This document shows, one piece after another, positions 36,786 to 50,300 of a stretch of DNA of 64,000 bases. The position numbers were made by a program, and so were the translations under genes. Position 1 is the stretch's first letter, and the number at the start of each line of letters is the position of its first letter. This DNA comes from Caprimulgus europaeus (taxonomy: Eukaryota; Chordata; Aves; Caprimulgiformes; Caprimulgidae): positions 34,122,515 through 34,186,514 of the forward strand of contig OU015528.1 in assembly GCA_907165065.1 (NCBI GenBank), written 5' to 3'. The notes beneath the pieces were generated by a model that worked only from the letters and a program-made list of their open reading frames with translations, searched no databases and was not told the DNA's origin.

Positions 36786-38503
36786 TAGTGCAACCTTCTA
36801 AAGGAATGCCTACTCCTCACAACTCCTCTCAAAAATCTCCCTGAGATTTTCTATGTGATAAGAGGTCTTTATAATATCTTCCTGAGTAAAGTTGGTAGAG
36901 TATTTAAAGTATGTTCCTGTAGGACTATTCCAGGAAGGGGGTCATCTGGATCTGATGTTTAATAGCTCTTTATCTGTGATAGAACTTGGCATACTAGGAC
37001 AGGATGAATAAATTGCTCGCAGTCACCTACCAGTAGAAATCTCTCTTCACAGTATCACTTTAAAAAGAAAGCTGTTCCCCTAAAATGTTAAATTGATGTT
37101 CCAGCTGAGAAAAATAACAGTCACTTTTGAAAGAGAATTTGATTTTTATACTCTTCTGGTTTAATAGCCAGCAGCCTTAGGTATCTGCAAATATATCCTG
37201 AATACATAATCACCCTCTGCTGAAACCAACACAAGTTTCATGTATGTCTTGTAAATATAACTCCAAAGAAGTTGCACTACAGCAATACACAGAAATCACT
37301 GCACAAACTTACAAAGTGCTTGGAAAATGTACTTTTTAAGGGTAGTGCTTTCAAGTAAATGACATTCTCCAGTTTTATAATCTGTCATGTGGATAAATGC
37401 CTCATTTACCAACCGGGAGGGGACCACAAAGGTTTGTTGTTGTAAAAAGTTTGATTTTCCATTTCTTGCGACTGGAAAATAAAATACAGATTTGTCCAAG
37501 CCTTGTGGCAGAGTTGACAAATCATTAATTCCATTGATTCTCACGGCAGTGAAATTTATCAAACTGAAATCCATTTGTATTAGCAAAAAGGTTACATATC
37601 ATGGCATGGAAAGCCCTCTTCTTGTACTCGTGCTTTCATACTTTGATCTTTTTTTTTTTTTTTAAAGCCCTGTTACATGCCTTGTAAAGAACTTAGAGGG
37701 GTAGGTTATGAATCCTTCTACTTATTCTTGCCCACTGAGCTCAATGCACTTTATGTCGAAATTGCAAATGCACCAAGTGTTGTGGAATGAAAACATTTGC
37801 CAGTCTTCAGATGGATTTGTGAGGAGCAAAGTACTGTGTGCAGTAGCCTAACCTACTGCACCTCTTCCCGCTGAGCCTGCAAACTTCACTGGTGCAAAGA
37901 CCTTTTGCAGGGTGTCAGACTAGGAAAAAAATTTCCTTGATTTCAAGAAGAAAACACTCTGATTCCTGCTTGGGTGGCCTTTCCCCACGCCAGCAGGTTT
38001 TTGACCCTATCTGGTATAGATCAGCACAGCTGGAGCAGTGGTGGTTTACACCACTGGTAATGCTGGGTGATTGTTCTGCTGCTGTGGGGAAAAGCTGCAT
38101 TGCCATGGGAGCTCAGCTTCTGAATGCCATGGAAGCTCACAAGAAGAGGAGGTTTAAGGGAGATCCTGATTAAAGTTCTATTTGCTGATGCTCTTTACCA
38201 ATTTATATCCAAGTGCTGCTTTGCTAATTAATGACTGCCCATGAAATGCCATGTGTCAGCAATGAATCATTTATTTTTGTTGCACTTCAGTAGTACACAG
38301 CTAATGAGCAAGGACAACTCATATAATTAAAGCCTAAAATAGCCCTGTCAGTAGGACACAATGAAGTGTTTATATCTTGCTGTAGTGGGTGGACCAGACT
38401 ATATCACTTTGACTTTGCTATTTTTACAAGAAAAAAGATGGAGGATGAAAAAGTATGGAGCAGTAAACATCTTTTTCAACTATAGTAGTACAAGGAATTG
38501 AAT

Positions 38504-38550
38504 ATTAAAAGAACATTTTAATGTTCTTTTTCCAAGAACATTAAAAGAAC
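38504..38550. repeat. Inverted-repeat cluster
   Basis: The ten-base arm AAAAGAACAT (38507-38516) pairs with ATGTTCTTTT (38521-38530) over a four-base loop. A third related copy follows at 38534-38550, and ATTAAAAGAAC occurs twice, at 38504 and 38540. The whole can fold in two alternative hairpins. Confidence 0.85.
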
Positions 38551-41500
38551 TAAAATCCTGCCAGTTACCTATATTTGGACTAACCTTAAAATAAGATTGT
38601 CTCAATTATTACCTCTAATGGGCCTGATCAGGCTCAAAACTAATAAAAAAATAAATACAAGGGAGAAACAGACTGAATGTAGCAGGGCAGTTTAGTGCAA
38701 AATTACAACACACTCAGTAGTTTGGTGCTCCATAGCTGCATGTAGCTATGAAAACTGAGAAACGGAGTCAACCTCTCTATGAATGTATGTAGGCAGCTGT
38801 TCGTACTTTAAGCAACATCTTGAAAAATCTGCAACTGAACCAGTAAACCAGTAAATAACATTTCTCCTTCTTGACCTGGTCAGTGCTAGCACAACTAGGA
38901 TCTTGTATTTTCATTCAGGAGGGGTGAGAATAAGTAGCTACTATTAGCCAAAGTACCCCATATCGGTAGTGACATGCATAAATTACATAAGGTAAGCTGT
39001 TTCCCAGATTAGGCAGTAGGAAAACTGAATCCCATCTCCTCTGCCAAGGGATAAATCTTTCTCTTCTGGACCCACTTATCCTGATAAGCATCAGGAGGGA
39101 AGGGGAGGGATCCATGTAGTTTATATTGGAAAGATGAGACAAAACAGAAAGACATTATGGAAGGCACAGGCAGAAGAATGGAGTGGTCTTTTTATTTTGG
39201 ATATTTGTATTTTTGGATACAAAATCTTTAGGAGTTTAAGTTTGCAATGAAAAACAGTTTTATGAAAATATTCACACATTCCTTCTCACAACAGTCCCTA
39301 ATATCTCCCTTCTACTCCTTTTTACATACATCTATGTGGAAACTCAAGTTTCTGTGAAGGAACAAAAGTCTTGACCAGCAGTTATGACCACTCTTGCTGG
39401 AGAAAGCGAGAAGTTACTTTTCCAGGAAAGGAGCAATAAAGGTGAACATTGATTTTCCTTGGAACAGGTTTTGGATACTTTCGCCATATGAGCAGACCCA
39501 ATCTTGCTGCTCAGCAGTAAGAACAGCGACAGTTCTCCCATTATTGCTGGCATGAGAGATTAACATTTGTTCTTGTTATTTTCTGTAGCAAGCACCAGGT
39601 AGATCCTTTGTATTGGCCTCATATGGAAGTTTAAAAAAAAAATCCCATGAAATGAGGATCTTTTCTGAAAGGACTTCTACAAATTCTCAGAAAGCTTTGT
39701 GAGTGCCTGACAAAAGCCCTCACTCTGGTGTCTAAAGCGCAGTGGGATTGCCAGCTGTGTGTTTTCACAGGCTTATTTAGGACAAACACTCAGCTCAGGT
39801 TGAGTAGGGAAGACCTCAATCTCTTTATTCCTGAAAACACTGCAGCCCTCCCCCACCAGGCCTTGCTTGAATGTTAAGCTGCAAATACATGTGCTGCCTG
39901 GATCTTGTCCCCTTCACAATCCCCGCTGTGATCTCCAATGACATCCTGACACCAAACAGCTCCCCAGTGATAAATTGGGGAACAATTCCTTTTGCTGACA
40001 TCTGCTCTTCCACGTTTGTTTGGCTTTTTGGATGCTGTTTGTTTGCATCAACGGGACTGTGGATAACCACCCTCTGCCTGAGCAGTGAGATTGTGAGAGA
40101 AGACCTTGGATGGAATTAATTTAGGTCTTTTTGGTCTCTTGACATCCCTTTTGGGTAAGTCAAGGTTCTGTTCAACTGCAAAGTGGAGGCAGAGATGAGA
40201 GTTTGAGACTGTCAGAGCATCTGCAAAATGGGCATTTCATGTTTTTAAAAAACATGCACTGTTGCAGAACAGAAGCATAATATATGCCATTAACATTAGT
40301 GTCATTGAGCAGCCTCTAAATGACAGATTGGTGGGAAAAAAATTGATATGAAAATGTAAACGAGAGAAAAGGAAAACTGTAATAAACTCTCAGCATAAGA
40401 AGGGTAATCTACAATTAAATATAAAGGCTAAACTGAAACAATGTGAAGGATGAGATATATTTCCTATTTTAAAGCTAAGACTGATGCTCTGTCTCTAACC
40501 CCCAAAGCTGTGACAAAAACTTAATGGTCTGAAGCAGAGACACCATGTCAGACTTCACTCTGCATTCCTGGCTCTGTATGATTTATCACTTGCAGCCATT
40601 GTGTTTGCTATTAATTAAGTACAAAGGTTATTTTAGTAAGTCAGCTTGGTTGTGCTGCATCCCCTTTTGAGTTCAATTGAAAGTGAAAACTAAAGGTCTT
40701 TATTGCAACTGCTGTAAATTCAAGTTCCAAAGATATTCTTCTGCATTTCCACACTCATGAAATGAAAAAAGGCAGCCTTGGTTCTCTGCTGTAGCTGCTC
40801 CAACATTTGTTATAAATGTGTTTATAAAAACTGATTACTTCTTCACAAATAACCTGCATGTTTTATAACATAGCCACAAGGATGGATGTGATCTGGATGG
40901 TGTTACCAGAGAATTATCTTTTTCTTTTTTTTTTTCCCCTGACAGTAGACATATGGGCTCTGCTTTATGCTTTGGAGGACAATGAACTATTGACCACCAA
41001 ACAATGGGAGAGCAAAGTTTGATGCTGAGAAGGCCCTGCTAGAAATGCCCTCTGGGAGACAGTGCTCAGCAGCGCAGGTATTTCTTGGAAGTGGAGCTGA
41101 CTGCCAGCCAGGCTCTGCCTGTAGCTCTAACTGCTTTGGAAATGTCAGTAACATCAGCCAAAACGGGACGTTCGTGATAGAGGAAGACAGAGCATCTTGA
41201 TGAGCTATGGTAATAACAACTTTGTGTCTGAATGTGAGTTACCAATGCCTAGCACAGCTTTCAGAGCTGAGTGGAAAACGCACCAACCCTTTACACAGCT
41301 TTCTTGGTGACACATCCCTAGTCTGCTGGGAACTCGAATAGACACATACCTATGGCAAGGAGACGGCTTTTTCCCAGCTCTGTTAAGGATGATTTCCTGC
41401 TCCTCCTGTTGTGTCAGAGGAGGGCTGGTTTCTTTCTGTTCCTTTCCTTTTTTTCCTTCTACCCACAGAATATTAGAGTATCTCCCCATTTTCTTTTTCT

Positions 41501-42690
41501 TAATGGCAGGTAGGAACAATAAAAGATAAACCCTAATAAAGGCAGCCCCAGAGTGTCTGGGTAATTGGATGTCTTGCAATTCAAGCTATGCTGGAATACA
41601 AAATACAGAACTGATGACTGATGTGGCTTTTTGTTCTCCAATCTGCCGATTACAAGGTAAATGCTTCCTTTTTTCTTGTACAGTGGTGATAAATTGACAG
41701 CAAGATGTGTTTGGGTGATGCAAGGGACCAGACAGTATTCAAATGCAGGATGTGGAAGATTTTATTTCTCTGGGTGTCTGAAAGAAGCTGAGCCCTCCTG
41801 TCAGAGAATCCCTGGGCGTGTGGGAGATGCACAGTGTGGCTGAACTGAGAAGGGACACTGGGGACACCAGAGATAGTAGGTGTTAGACACCTTGAGCCGT
41901 TTCCAGTCCTTTCATCTGGGCTGCAGTTGTACAACTTGTATCTGCTTTTTCCTCTGAGGGTCTTGAGAGTTCTACTGCAACTCTCCTCCAGTGTAACAAT
42001 GCTGTGCAAAGAAGAAATCTGTTTTTTATTCAGGATACAGAGATTTAAGTGTTCCCATCTAATTCCATGCTGAATGCCTGTTTGGCAGCTCTTTGTGCTG
42101 AGCTTCTGAGGAGCCAGTCTGCAGCAGGCACTCAAAGTGCTTTAACTAAACAGTCTGCTCCTGAAGTAATCTCTAAAATTTAAGTAATCCAGACAATCCT
42201 TCAACCCCCACTTCAGCTCATTAAGAAGTGTAGGTCCCCAGAAGCAGCAAACACAGCAGAGGATAGTGCTCTCTTTTGTATGCTGATTTTAACAGCTCTC
42301 TGAAAGAGGTTCAGTTACAGTTTGCCTTGCGAGAGGCTTTCTTCTGAGCTGCTCGAACCCTCCCAAGCCCAATTTCTAGGCCAAGATTTGCCAGGCTTTG
42401 ATGTTTGCTGGACGAGGTCCAGACCATGGGCAAGTCACCAGCTCCAGCTCCTGCTGCAGTGGCCAAGCAGCGCATGTGCGATGAGTGCGAAGAAGAACAT
42501 GAGGGCTTCAGAAAGAAAATATCCCACCCAGAGAGGTGATCTTAATGCCTAATAGAGTTTCCTGGAGATGGAATTGCTTGCTTTTCTGAAAGGAAGAATT
42601 TTAGCTGGTTGAAATGAGAATACATGATGGGAGAAATTTAGTAATGATGGAATATTCTTATAAACTTTTTATTATTACTTTTTCAGTGGA

Positions 42691-42730
42691 ATTGTCTCAT
42701 TGTGCCTCATGAGAACCATTGTTAGACAAT
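42691..42730. promoter_or_regulatory. Cluster of ATTGT motifs (SOX-like), hypothetical
   Basis: Four ATTGT pentamers in 40 bases: plus strand at 42691, 42699 and 42718, minus strand at 42726-42730. The ends form a seven-base inverted repeat, ATTGTCT and AGACAAT. SOX proteins bind (A/T)TTGT(T/C/G)-type sites, so this could be a composite site; binding is inference. Confidence 0.3.
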
Positions 42731-44172
42731 CTGACATACTTTTTATTAAATTCAGAAATTAACACAGTGGTTTTAATGAAGTTCAAATAAGAATATACAA
42801 GACAACTATTTTGTTCACAAATCAAGAAGAAAAATAAGCCAAAGCCTATCTGAAGATTACAAAGATAATGTCAAAGAAAATAAAAAGATAAAAGAATAAC
42901 CACAGCTATCATTCTCTTGAATCTTGTGAAATGTGTTTTACGATATTTGACTGTAATCACGATTAGCAACACTCAGGCTGTTTGTTTGGCTGTGTGTGCA
43001 AATCTGAGTTTGTGTGTATGAAAGAGTAATAGTGGCTGAGCAAATTAATTTTCTCATGAAGATCTGATTGCTCCACCTCTTATAGTCTGTATACATCCTA
43101 TATTCCATCAAGTGTTGCCGATTAATTCGCAGAATGTAATTGAAGAATGAAAATAGAAGAGCAAAATATCTGATTTATAGATTGAATTGGTCATGCCCAG
43201 TGATTTTTTTAAATGCTGGTTTAAATATTCTGTTATTAAATTGATTAAATAATTAACTGCTACTATAAACATGTCAGATAGTATTTCACAATTTTCTACC
43301 ACTGAGTGGGATTCTCATTTACTTCCCAATGTAGTATGTTATTGAAGTAAAGTTGGTTCTAGTCTTGAAGAAGACTGCTAAACAATACTGAGGAAAGAAG
43401 GAAGGGATGAAAATGCCTTCTGTAATCACATGTTGGTGAAAAACATAGTTAGCATGGGCAGCTCGTGCTGTTTGCATGTACTTTATTAATGTTAAATAAA
43501 AAAGCTTTCTTCGCTGGATTGAGCAGAGCTGAAAGAAAAACTGGTTCAAAAGGCAAAAGATTATTTCAGTGATTCCTTGTTTTCTTTAAAAATAGTTGTG
43601 TGCCGATACAATCAGCAGACCACAAGCTGCACTCCTTTTATCTTTATTCATTAGTAGAACTGAATCTATATTTGAGGAAGCATGAAAAGTTAAGACTGTA
43701 AGAAATCCCAAGATCAAAACAAAGCCACTTGCTGCAAATCATTATGTGAGTAAAACAGATAAATTAAAAAAAAATATTTTGAGGAAAAATATATAAGCTG
43801 ATAAAATCCAGGTGGACCTGCAGAAAGTTAGTATAGCAAACTGTTATAAATATTGTCTGCTATAGCCAGAGAGGAGATCCAGTGGGTGCGTGTCGCTCTC
43901 CACTCAGAGCTAAGACACTGCAGGAGCTGTGCTCCCTTCAGAATCGTAGTTGAGCTCCCTGTCTTCATATCTGATGGCACCTGAACTTCTGCTCCCTAGT
44001 GTCTGTCTTTGGGTTCAATCCAGTATTTTTTGTTTACCCTGAACTTGCTTAGAGTCTGTTTAAGCTGTATTAATGTCGTAGTCTGTTTTAATAATCTCCT
44101 GAAGAGTCACAGTCATTGCCTGGATTTACAAATTTTTGAAGGAAGAGAGAATTCTGTACTTGCCTTTTTACA

Positions 44173-44343
44173 AGTTGCCCAAAGAAGCTGTGACTGTTCT
44201 CTTCCTGGAAGTGTTCAAGGCCAGGTTGGATGAGGCTTTGAGCAACCTGGTCTAGTGGAAGGTGTCCCTGCTCATGGCAGGTTGGTTGGAACTGGATGAT
44301 CTTGTAGATGTCTTCCATCCCATCCCATTCTATGATTCTGTGG
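44173..44343 (+). mobile_element. CR1 LINE 3' end
   Basis: A short CR1 tail of about 170 bases: AGTTGCCCAAAGAAGCTGTG, GGAAGTGTTCAAGGCCAGGT, TGAGGCTTTGAGCAACCTGG, TAGTGGAAGGTGTCCCTGCT, GGTTGGAACTGGATGATC, and tail ATTCTATGATTCTGTGG. Same subfamily type as the copy at 15545. Confidence 0.93.
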
Positions 44344-47300
44344 TGTTCTAACTCTGGCCCACTTGTTATTCTCCATCCATGTGCACAGAAGAAAGGGTAG
44401 CTGTTCATATATCATGCAAATATAGGGTAAAAGAAAAAGTGTGGAGGCCCATGAAACACAAGAATTTCCTCCTTCAGTGGTCTTATTGCATGGCTTCACT
44501 GTCACACCCCATCTTGCACCTTCTTTCTGGCCCAACAGACCTTACAAGATCTAGAGTGTCTCTATTTGCCCTTCAGAAATACTTGAAGATTTTTCTGGGT
44601 TGTGGACAACATCCCAGATTAATTTTGTTTAATGAATAAGGGACAGATATGTGCTTTGGATTGGTTACTACTTCATGTCCAGGTCCCTGCAGTGAAATGG
44701 GTGGATTTTGGGCTGCAGAGCAAAAGGAATTACTACTTGCAGCAGTATCACAGCATCTCTCTTCAGAGTAATCATTTATTTGCACTGTCTACACAGTGTC
44801 TAAATAGAAATCTGTGCCTACAAATGTTTAAAGAAGGTTGAGGAGGTTATGTTCATTGAGACACTGTTGTCAAGATTATAGCTGGCTCGTCAAAGAGGAT
44901 GGCTCCTTCACTGACACAGGACCCCTCTCAGGAAATGTAGATGTTATTTGCATGGAAAGAGATACCATGGTAGATAAACTTTTCAAAATTAGTCGAGAGT
45001 TTTTCTTGCTGTACTTTTCTATGATTTTGGCTTTTTGTATATCTTTAAGAGCATTCGGATGCAGTATATTATTTTGCTCCTAAAACTTACTTCTTTTTCT
45101 TTTTTTCTTAATGTATTCCATTAATTTAAAAGCTTATCAAGACAGAGGCTGAAGATATATTCTCTGTATTTGGCAAACAGCAATTTCCATGCACAGGTTT
45201 GCCTTACAGCAAATGTAAGCCTCTCATTTTTAAACATCCACATAGACTCCACATTCCAGGAGTCCCAATCTACATCAATCCTCTGCCACAGTGCTCGCTT
45301 GCATTTCCTCATCCTTTTTCTTGTTCACTGAGTATTTTCGGGACTTAACTGTTTTGCAATTTATAGCCTGCATGTGAAGGCAGGCATTTGTGCTACTGCT
45401 GCGGCAGCCAGATGCCTGCACATTTCCCTACCTGCTGTCATTTTGCAGGTGTAAAGCAGAGGCCTTTTTGCAACTGGTCAATGAATCATGAACTGTTGGA
45501 CTCAGCCATAAAGATTGGAAAGTGCTTAATGCACTTCAGATTCCCTTTTCAGACCAGTTCTGAGCTGAGTGAGCTCACATAATCACTATTCTCTGAATGC
45601 ATATCAGTAGATTGCATTTAAGTCCTTTTGTCACTTGCTGGCAAAGAGATTAATTGAGAACTTATGGTCTGATGCGCCACAAGAAATTTGGGAATTTGGC
45701 TCACTGGGTCTGAAAGCATATACTCCAGCTGAAGGAATGATAAAGGAGATAAAATTGGCATTGTGATTTTGTGGCTAAGTTTCCTCCAGATTTATTTAAG
45801 AGAACAGGTTAAGTAATACTGTGAACAAAAGTAGGAAGCTTATAAAAGGATCAGAACAAATACTGAAAAATAAAATTATTTTTCAGCAGTAAAGAAACTG
45901 GAGAAGGCCTATAGATCTTGATGACAAGTCAGCAATGATCACTATAAAGGATATACTTGGAATGGACATCTCCGCAATTCAAGTGACTGGCTTTACGCCA
46001 GGGCTGTATTTCTAAGTCTTAAAAATGATAAGTGTCTTAAATAGCTCCAATCGTTTGTGGGGGTTTTTTGTGGGGTATTTTTTTTACTTTTTTTTTTTTT
46101 TGTATAGAAATTGCTGTAACTAAGAACAGATATGATTGGAATTTGGAAGACAACATTTGTCATTGCTAAATTTGTTTGCTTATATTTACAGTTCTTGAAG
46201 TATCAAGTGAGGAAGGGTTCAACTTGAAACAAATCTGCAGTGTTGTTAGGAGATGTGAGAGAGTAGCTCCTTTGAGATGCTCTCTTTCTGTCTTGTAAAT
46301 ATACTTTGGCAATTTTATGTAGTGCACAGAGAGCCAGATATTAGTGTCTATGGCTCTCAGTTAATTTGGTGCTATTTGATCTGAGGATTGTACTTCAGTG
46401 TACATTTTATTAAATGCAAAACTGAGAAACAGGGAAAGCTTATAAGCCCCATGTCAGTGAACCACACAGTAAAAGTGCAATTATAAAACTATAATAAATA
46501 TTTATGCACTTAGTACATGTTGTAAACTGGGCACATGCATGGAATATCGAAAGACTTAGTACCAAAGCATTTTCTGCTTTGTGGATTACTTTAGGCTACC
46601 ACAGCCCACCTGCTTTGAAAGCAAGGTTATTTTCTTTTGCTAAAAGTGAACATTTTAAGATTTTCATGTGCACAAAGAAGCAGGCACTTACTTACTTGTA
46701 TCTGACAAGGAAGATGTGCATGACATATTGTGTCCAGAATCAATATATTAATGTGGAGTATAATTGTAACTTCTTAGCAAGGGAACCTCCTCCACTTCTG
46801 TGGACAAAACCCAAAGCTCTTCTGTATTGTTCACTAGGCTCTCCCTGATTCTTATTCTGTCAAAATAAACTCTGAGTTATAAACTCTATTCCTTTGCAGA
46901 AAATAAAAGCTCTAGAAGATTTTTTTTTTGTGAATGGAAAAAAAGAAAGTTGAGAGATAAGTCTGGGGGCTATAATTATAGCAATGGATAAATGAAACTG
47001 TCACATAATTCCTTTGAAGACACTTTTTAGCACGTATTTCAGAAAAGGAGCAATTTGTGTGATGTGAACCATCATTAATTGGAATTTCTGTGCCTTTGCT
47101 TTAATAAATTTGCTTCAGTTACTTGATCCTTTAAACTCTCCATTAAGTGATCTGCACTTGTTAAGGGAATGGTGTGAAGCATGTGGTCTGTGTGGGATTC
47201 TGTTTTAAGTGCTACATCCATTCATGAAAAGAGAAGAGGTGCCAATCCACTTATGGTGCAAATATGTAACCTCTTTTCCATGCAGAGGTGAGTGGAGAAG

Positions 47301-50300
47301 TGAGGCTGGAAAGGGTGACTTGGACATCTATTTTTATAGGGCTTGGTCATACCATTCTATGAATAACCTGGTCTCATTCACCCAAGGAACTGAGCATGTC
47401 AATGATCCCCGTAGGGCTAAACAAGGATTTTAAGGTAAGAATGTCCTTTTGAGTATGGGATCAGACGGGTGAACGTACACTAAGTATGTGTTCGGCAATG
47501 GCTTGGAAGCAGCTGACAATAGAATTAAAAATATGTCAGGATATGCGTCACTGGAAGCAATCTTTCAACTGGAGCAGGTAACAGAAAGTTTTCTGGGGGG
47601 ATACTTCTTCATTACAGGCCAGGATGTGTTTCCATCATGTGAGCAGATTGGTGTTCATCTCTCCATGTGAAAGGAAGGTCCCAGAACATCACCCATGCAC
47701 TCTCCTTACCTAAGTAAGTGTTGTGTTTCCAGCCTGAGTGCAGCATGCAGCTAGCACCTGCCAGCCAGCCTTGGTGGTTTGCTTATATGAAGAAGGTGCT
47801 TTCTTCTGGCCATGTGAAGACATGGTGTGAGGCTGTTGGGAAAGAGGGCAGCAGGGCTGGCAAAACAATTCAATATCCCAAGGGAGTGGGGTTTAGGAGT
47901 TACTTCAGCCATAAATTTAAGCTATCTCCAAGGATAACTTGAGGCAGTTGGTTCACAATGGGTAGCAAGTCTTTTGATGTGACACGTGATTGAATAGCTA
48001 GAGAATATGATCTGTTCTACAAACATGTAATGCACGTACAGTTTTACATTAGGCATTAATTGTATGTCCCCTTTTAAAATGCAGCAACAGGTAAAGCTGT
48101 TCCTGAGCATCAATTTTAATGCTATTTCTTTGAAAACCACAATTACTGTTACAATTCTGTGCCCAGTTATGAAATGGAGTAGCTACTGTCCACAGTAATA
48201 CACGTCAGAGGGAGGCAAGAGAAGGATTAGTGTTTTATGCCAACCTGATTCAGTAAGTGAACTCAAGTTACCTAAATCACCTGAAATCCTAGGGTAGCTC
48301 ATATGCTTTAAGATAGGATGTCCAAATACCTTGTGGGGTGGATAGGCTTAGGCTTAGAGAATTCCTAAAGGAATCTGAAATACTTTCTGTTCCACATAGT
48401 GACTGCTGATGCAAATTAGTTATATCTTTATCTTACACTGAAAAATAGAGGAGTTTCAGCTTCAGATTTGTCCTCTGCATGTTAGACAAGAAGATGGCTT
48501 AAATGACATCAGGGCATCTCCCTGAGCTAGAGATATATCTCAAGAACAACCATTGGTCGATAGAGGCTTCTGATAAGCAAAAGAAATGGCAAATGGGTTC
48601 CTTGAAGAGAAAAAAATGTACAACACCTATCGATGTCTTGTCAAAATTAGACACATTAAGGATTTATTTTCTTCAGATAGATTTGCGTATTTAAACTCAT
48701 TCTGTTTTATTATCTATTCATTCATAAGCAAGTACTTTTTCTCCATAAGTCATTTTCCTTTCTATAATCTTCCTTTCTGGCTTCTCAGAAAAAAATTTTT
48801 TAAAAATTTTAAAAATCATCACAGCATTTGGTCTCCCTTGTGCTTAATTAGGATCCTTGAGTTTTAGGTATAGAATTAACTTGGAGGATATAAATTACCT
48901 GTCAGTAGTGGACATGACTGGTAAAGAGTCAGGTGCCATGCTGCAACTTTTTTTTTTATTATTTCACAGCTCTGAAGTGAAATGCTTAGCTCTCCCATGC
49001 ACTGTGCCCCAGAGTGGTAACTGAAGAGCCCCACCACTGAAGTGGAAAACCAAGCAGAGTTACAGGAACCAGTTCAGAGTTACTCAAGAGGAACTGCTTC
49101 GTTCAAAGCTGCTGTTTCAACACCAGTCTGGAGCTCCAGTGCTGAATGCAAGGCAATAGAAAGCCACCACCATTTTCAGCCTAAATTTGTCTCTCTTGGA
49201 TAGTCCCTGACACCCATTTGATCAAAGAACAAGACTTATATCTTTCTCTTTCCTTGAAATTTGGAATGAATGAGAGAGATTTGTGTGAAAAAACCCCAGT
49301 CCTACTAATGGCTTTGTCTCTCTGCTGAAGGTCCCAAGCATAGGGCTACAGTCCTGGTGGGGCTGCACCATCATGAAGACCCCTGAGACCTCTGTGCCCT
49401 GCTCTTCTTCCAAGTGGCTCTGAGACACACCTGTGTGGGAATAGCAGCAGAATGTCTGCTGATAGCAATAGTTATTCTCCTCTCTTTTGGGTCTGAGTGG
49501 CCCAGTTTCACTATTTCTTTGTCAACCTTACAGCAAAAGTGTTGATTTTGACTCTTACAGCAGATGCAGGCTTAAGTCCCTTCTGGGTGAGTAGGTTGTA
49601 AAATGATAAGGATTTGGAGGATAACAAGTGGCTTTTAATCTTTATGTTAGAAGCGAATGGCAGGAGAAGCACTGTTTGACATTTTATTAAGCGGGTGCTG
49701 GAGGGTGACCTCTGTACTTGGCTTGTTCTCTGTGCAGAAATAATTTCAGTGGGAATTTTTCAGTGCAATTTTGTACAGTTGTTGGGGCCAGGGTCATCTT
49801 TGCATGCTCTTGTACACCTCTGCACTTCAATACTTCCTTTTTCTTCTTTAAACAGATAGAGAACGGTATTTTAAAGGTTTCTTTCTGGAGATATTTATCT
49901 ACTGTACCTTTTGCATCATTTGCATCATTTGAGGCTGTTCGTAGAAAATGTACTTGCAGAACTTTTGGGAACTGAAGCATGGAAGGAAAGAAAATTACAT
50001 GTTTATCTTTATTTGATTTCTTAATTTGAGAAGCAGGTATAAGTTAACTAATTGACAAAGAGGTTTTAGATTTATCCCATTAGCAGTTAGGGCTGGGACT
50101 ACTGCTGAGCAGTTAACTATTTTTGAGATGTCCAGAACCTGAGAAGATTGGTTTTTGTTACATACTGGTTTTTCTCACTTCAGGTGAAGGTACTTTTATT
50201 TTTGTTTTAATATTTTTGCTAAGTGGTGAGAATGCTAATATTAGCTAACAGGAAAGCACCACTGCTTCCAATAGTTTAGCATGAATGATTATTTTAGTGG

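Larger units (their letters stand above)
33804..44172. other. Intergenic, AT-rich unique sequence
   Basis: The longest stretch with few repeats in the window, about 10 kb. Seen inside it: a MIR-like remnant (34599-34680), a (TTTTTG)n run (36757-36785), an inverted-repeat cluster (38504-38550), a 19-base near-palindrome CATGTTTTTAAAAAACATG (40238-40256) and an ATTGT motif cluster (42691-42730). No exon or RNA gene recognised. Long low-repeat deserts near developmentally regulated genes often contain conserved regulatory elements; that cannot be judged from one sequence. Confidence 0.5.
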
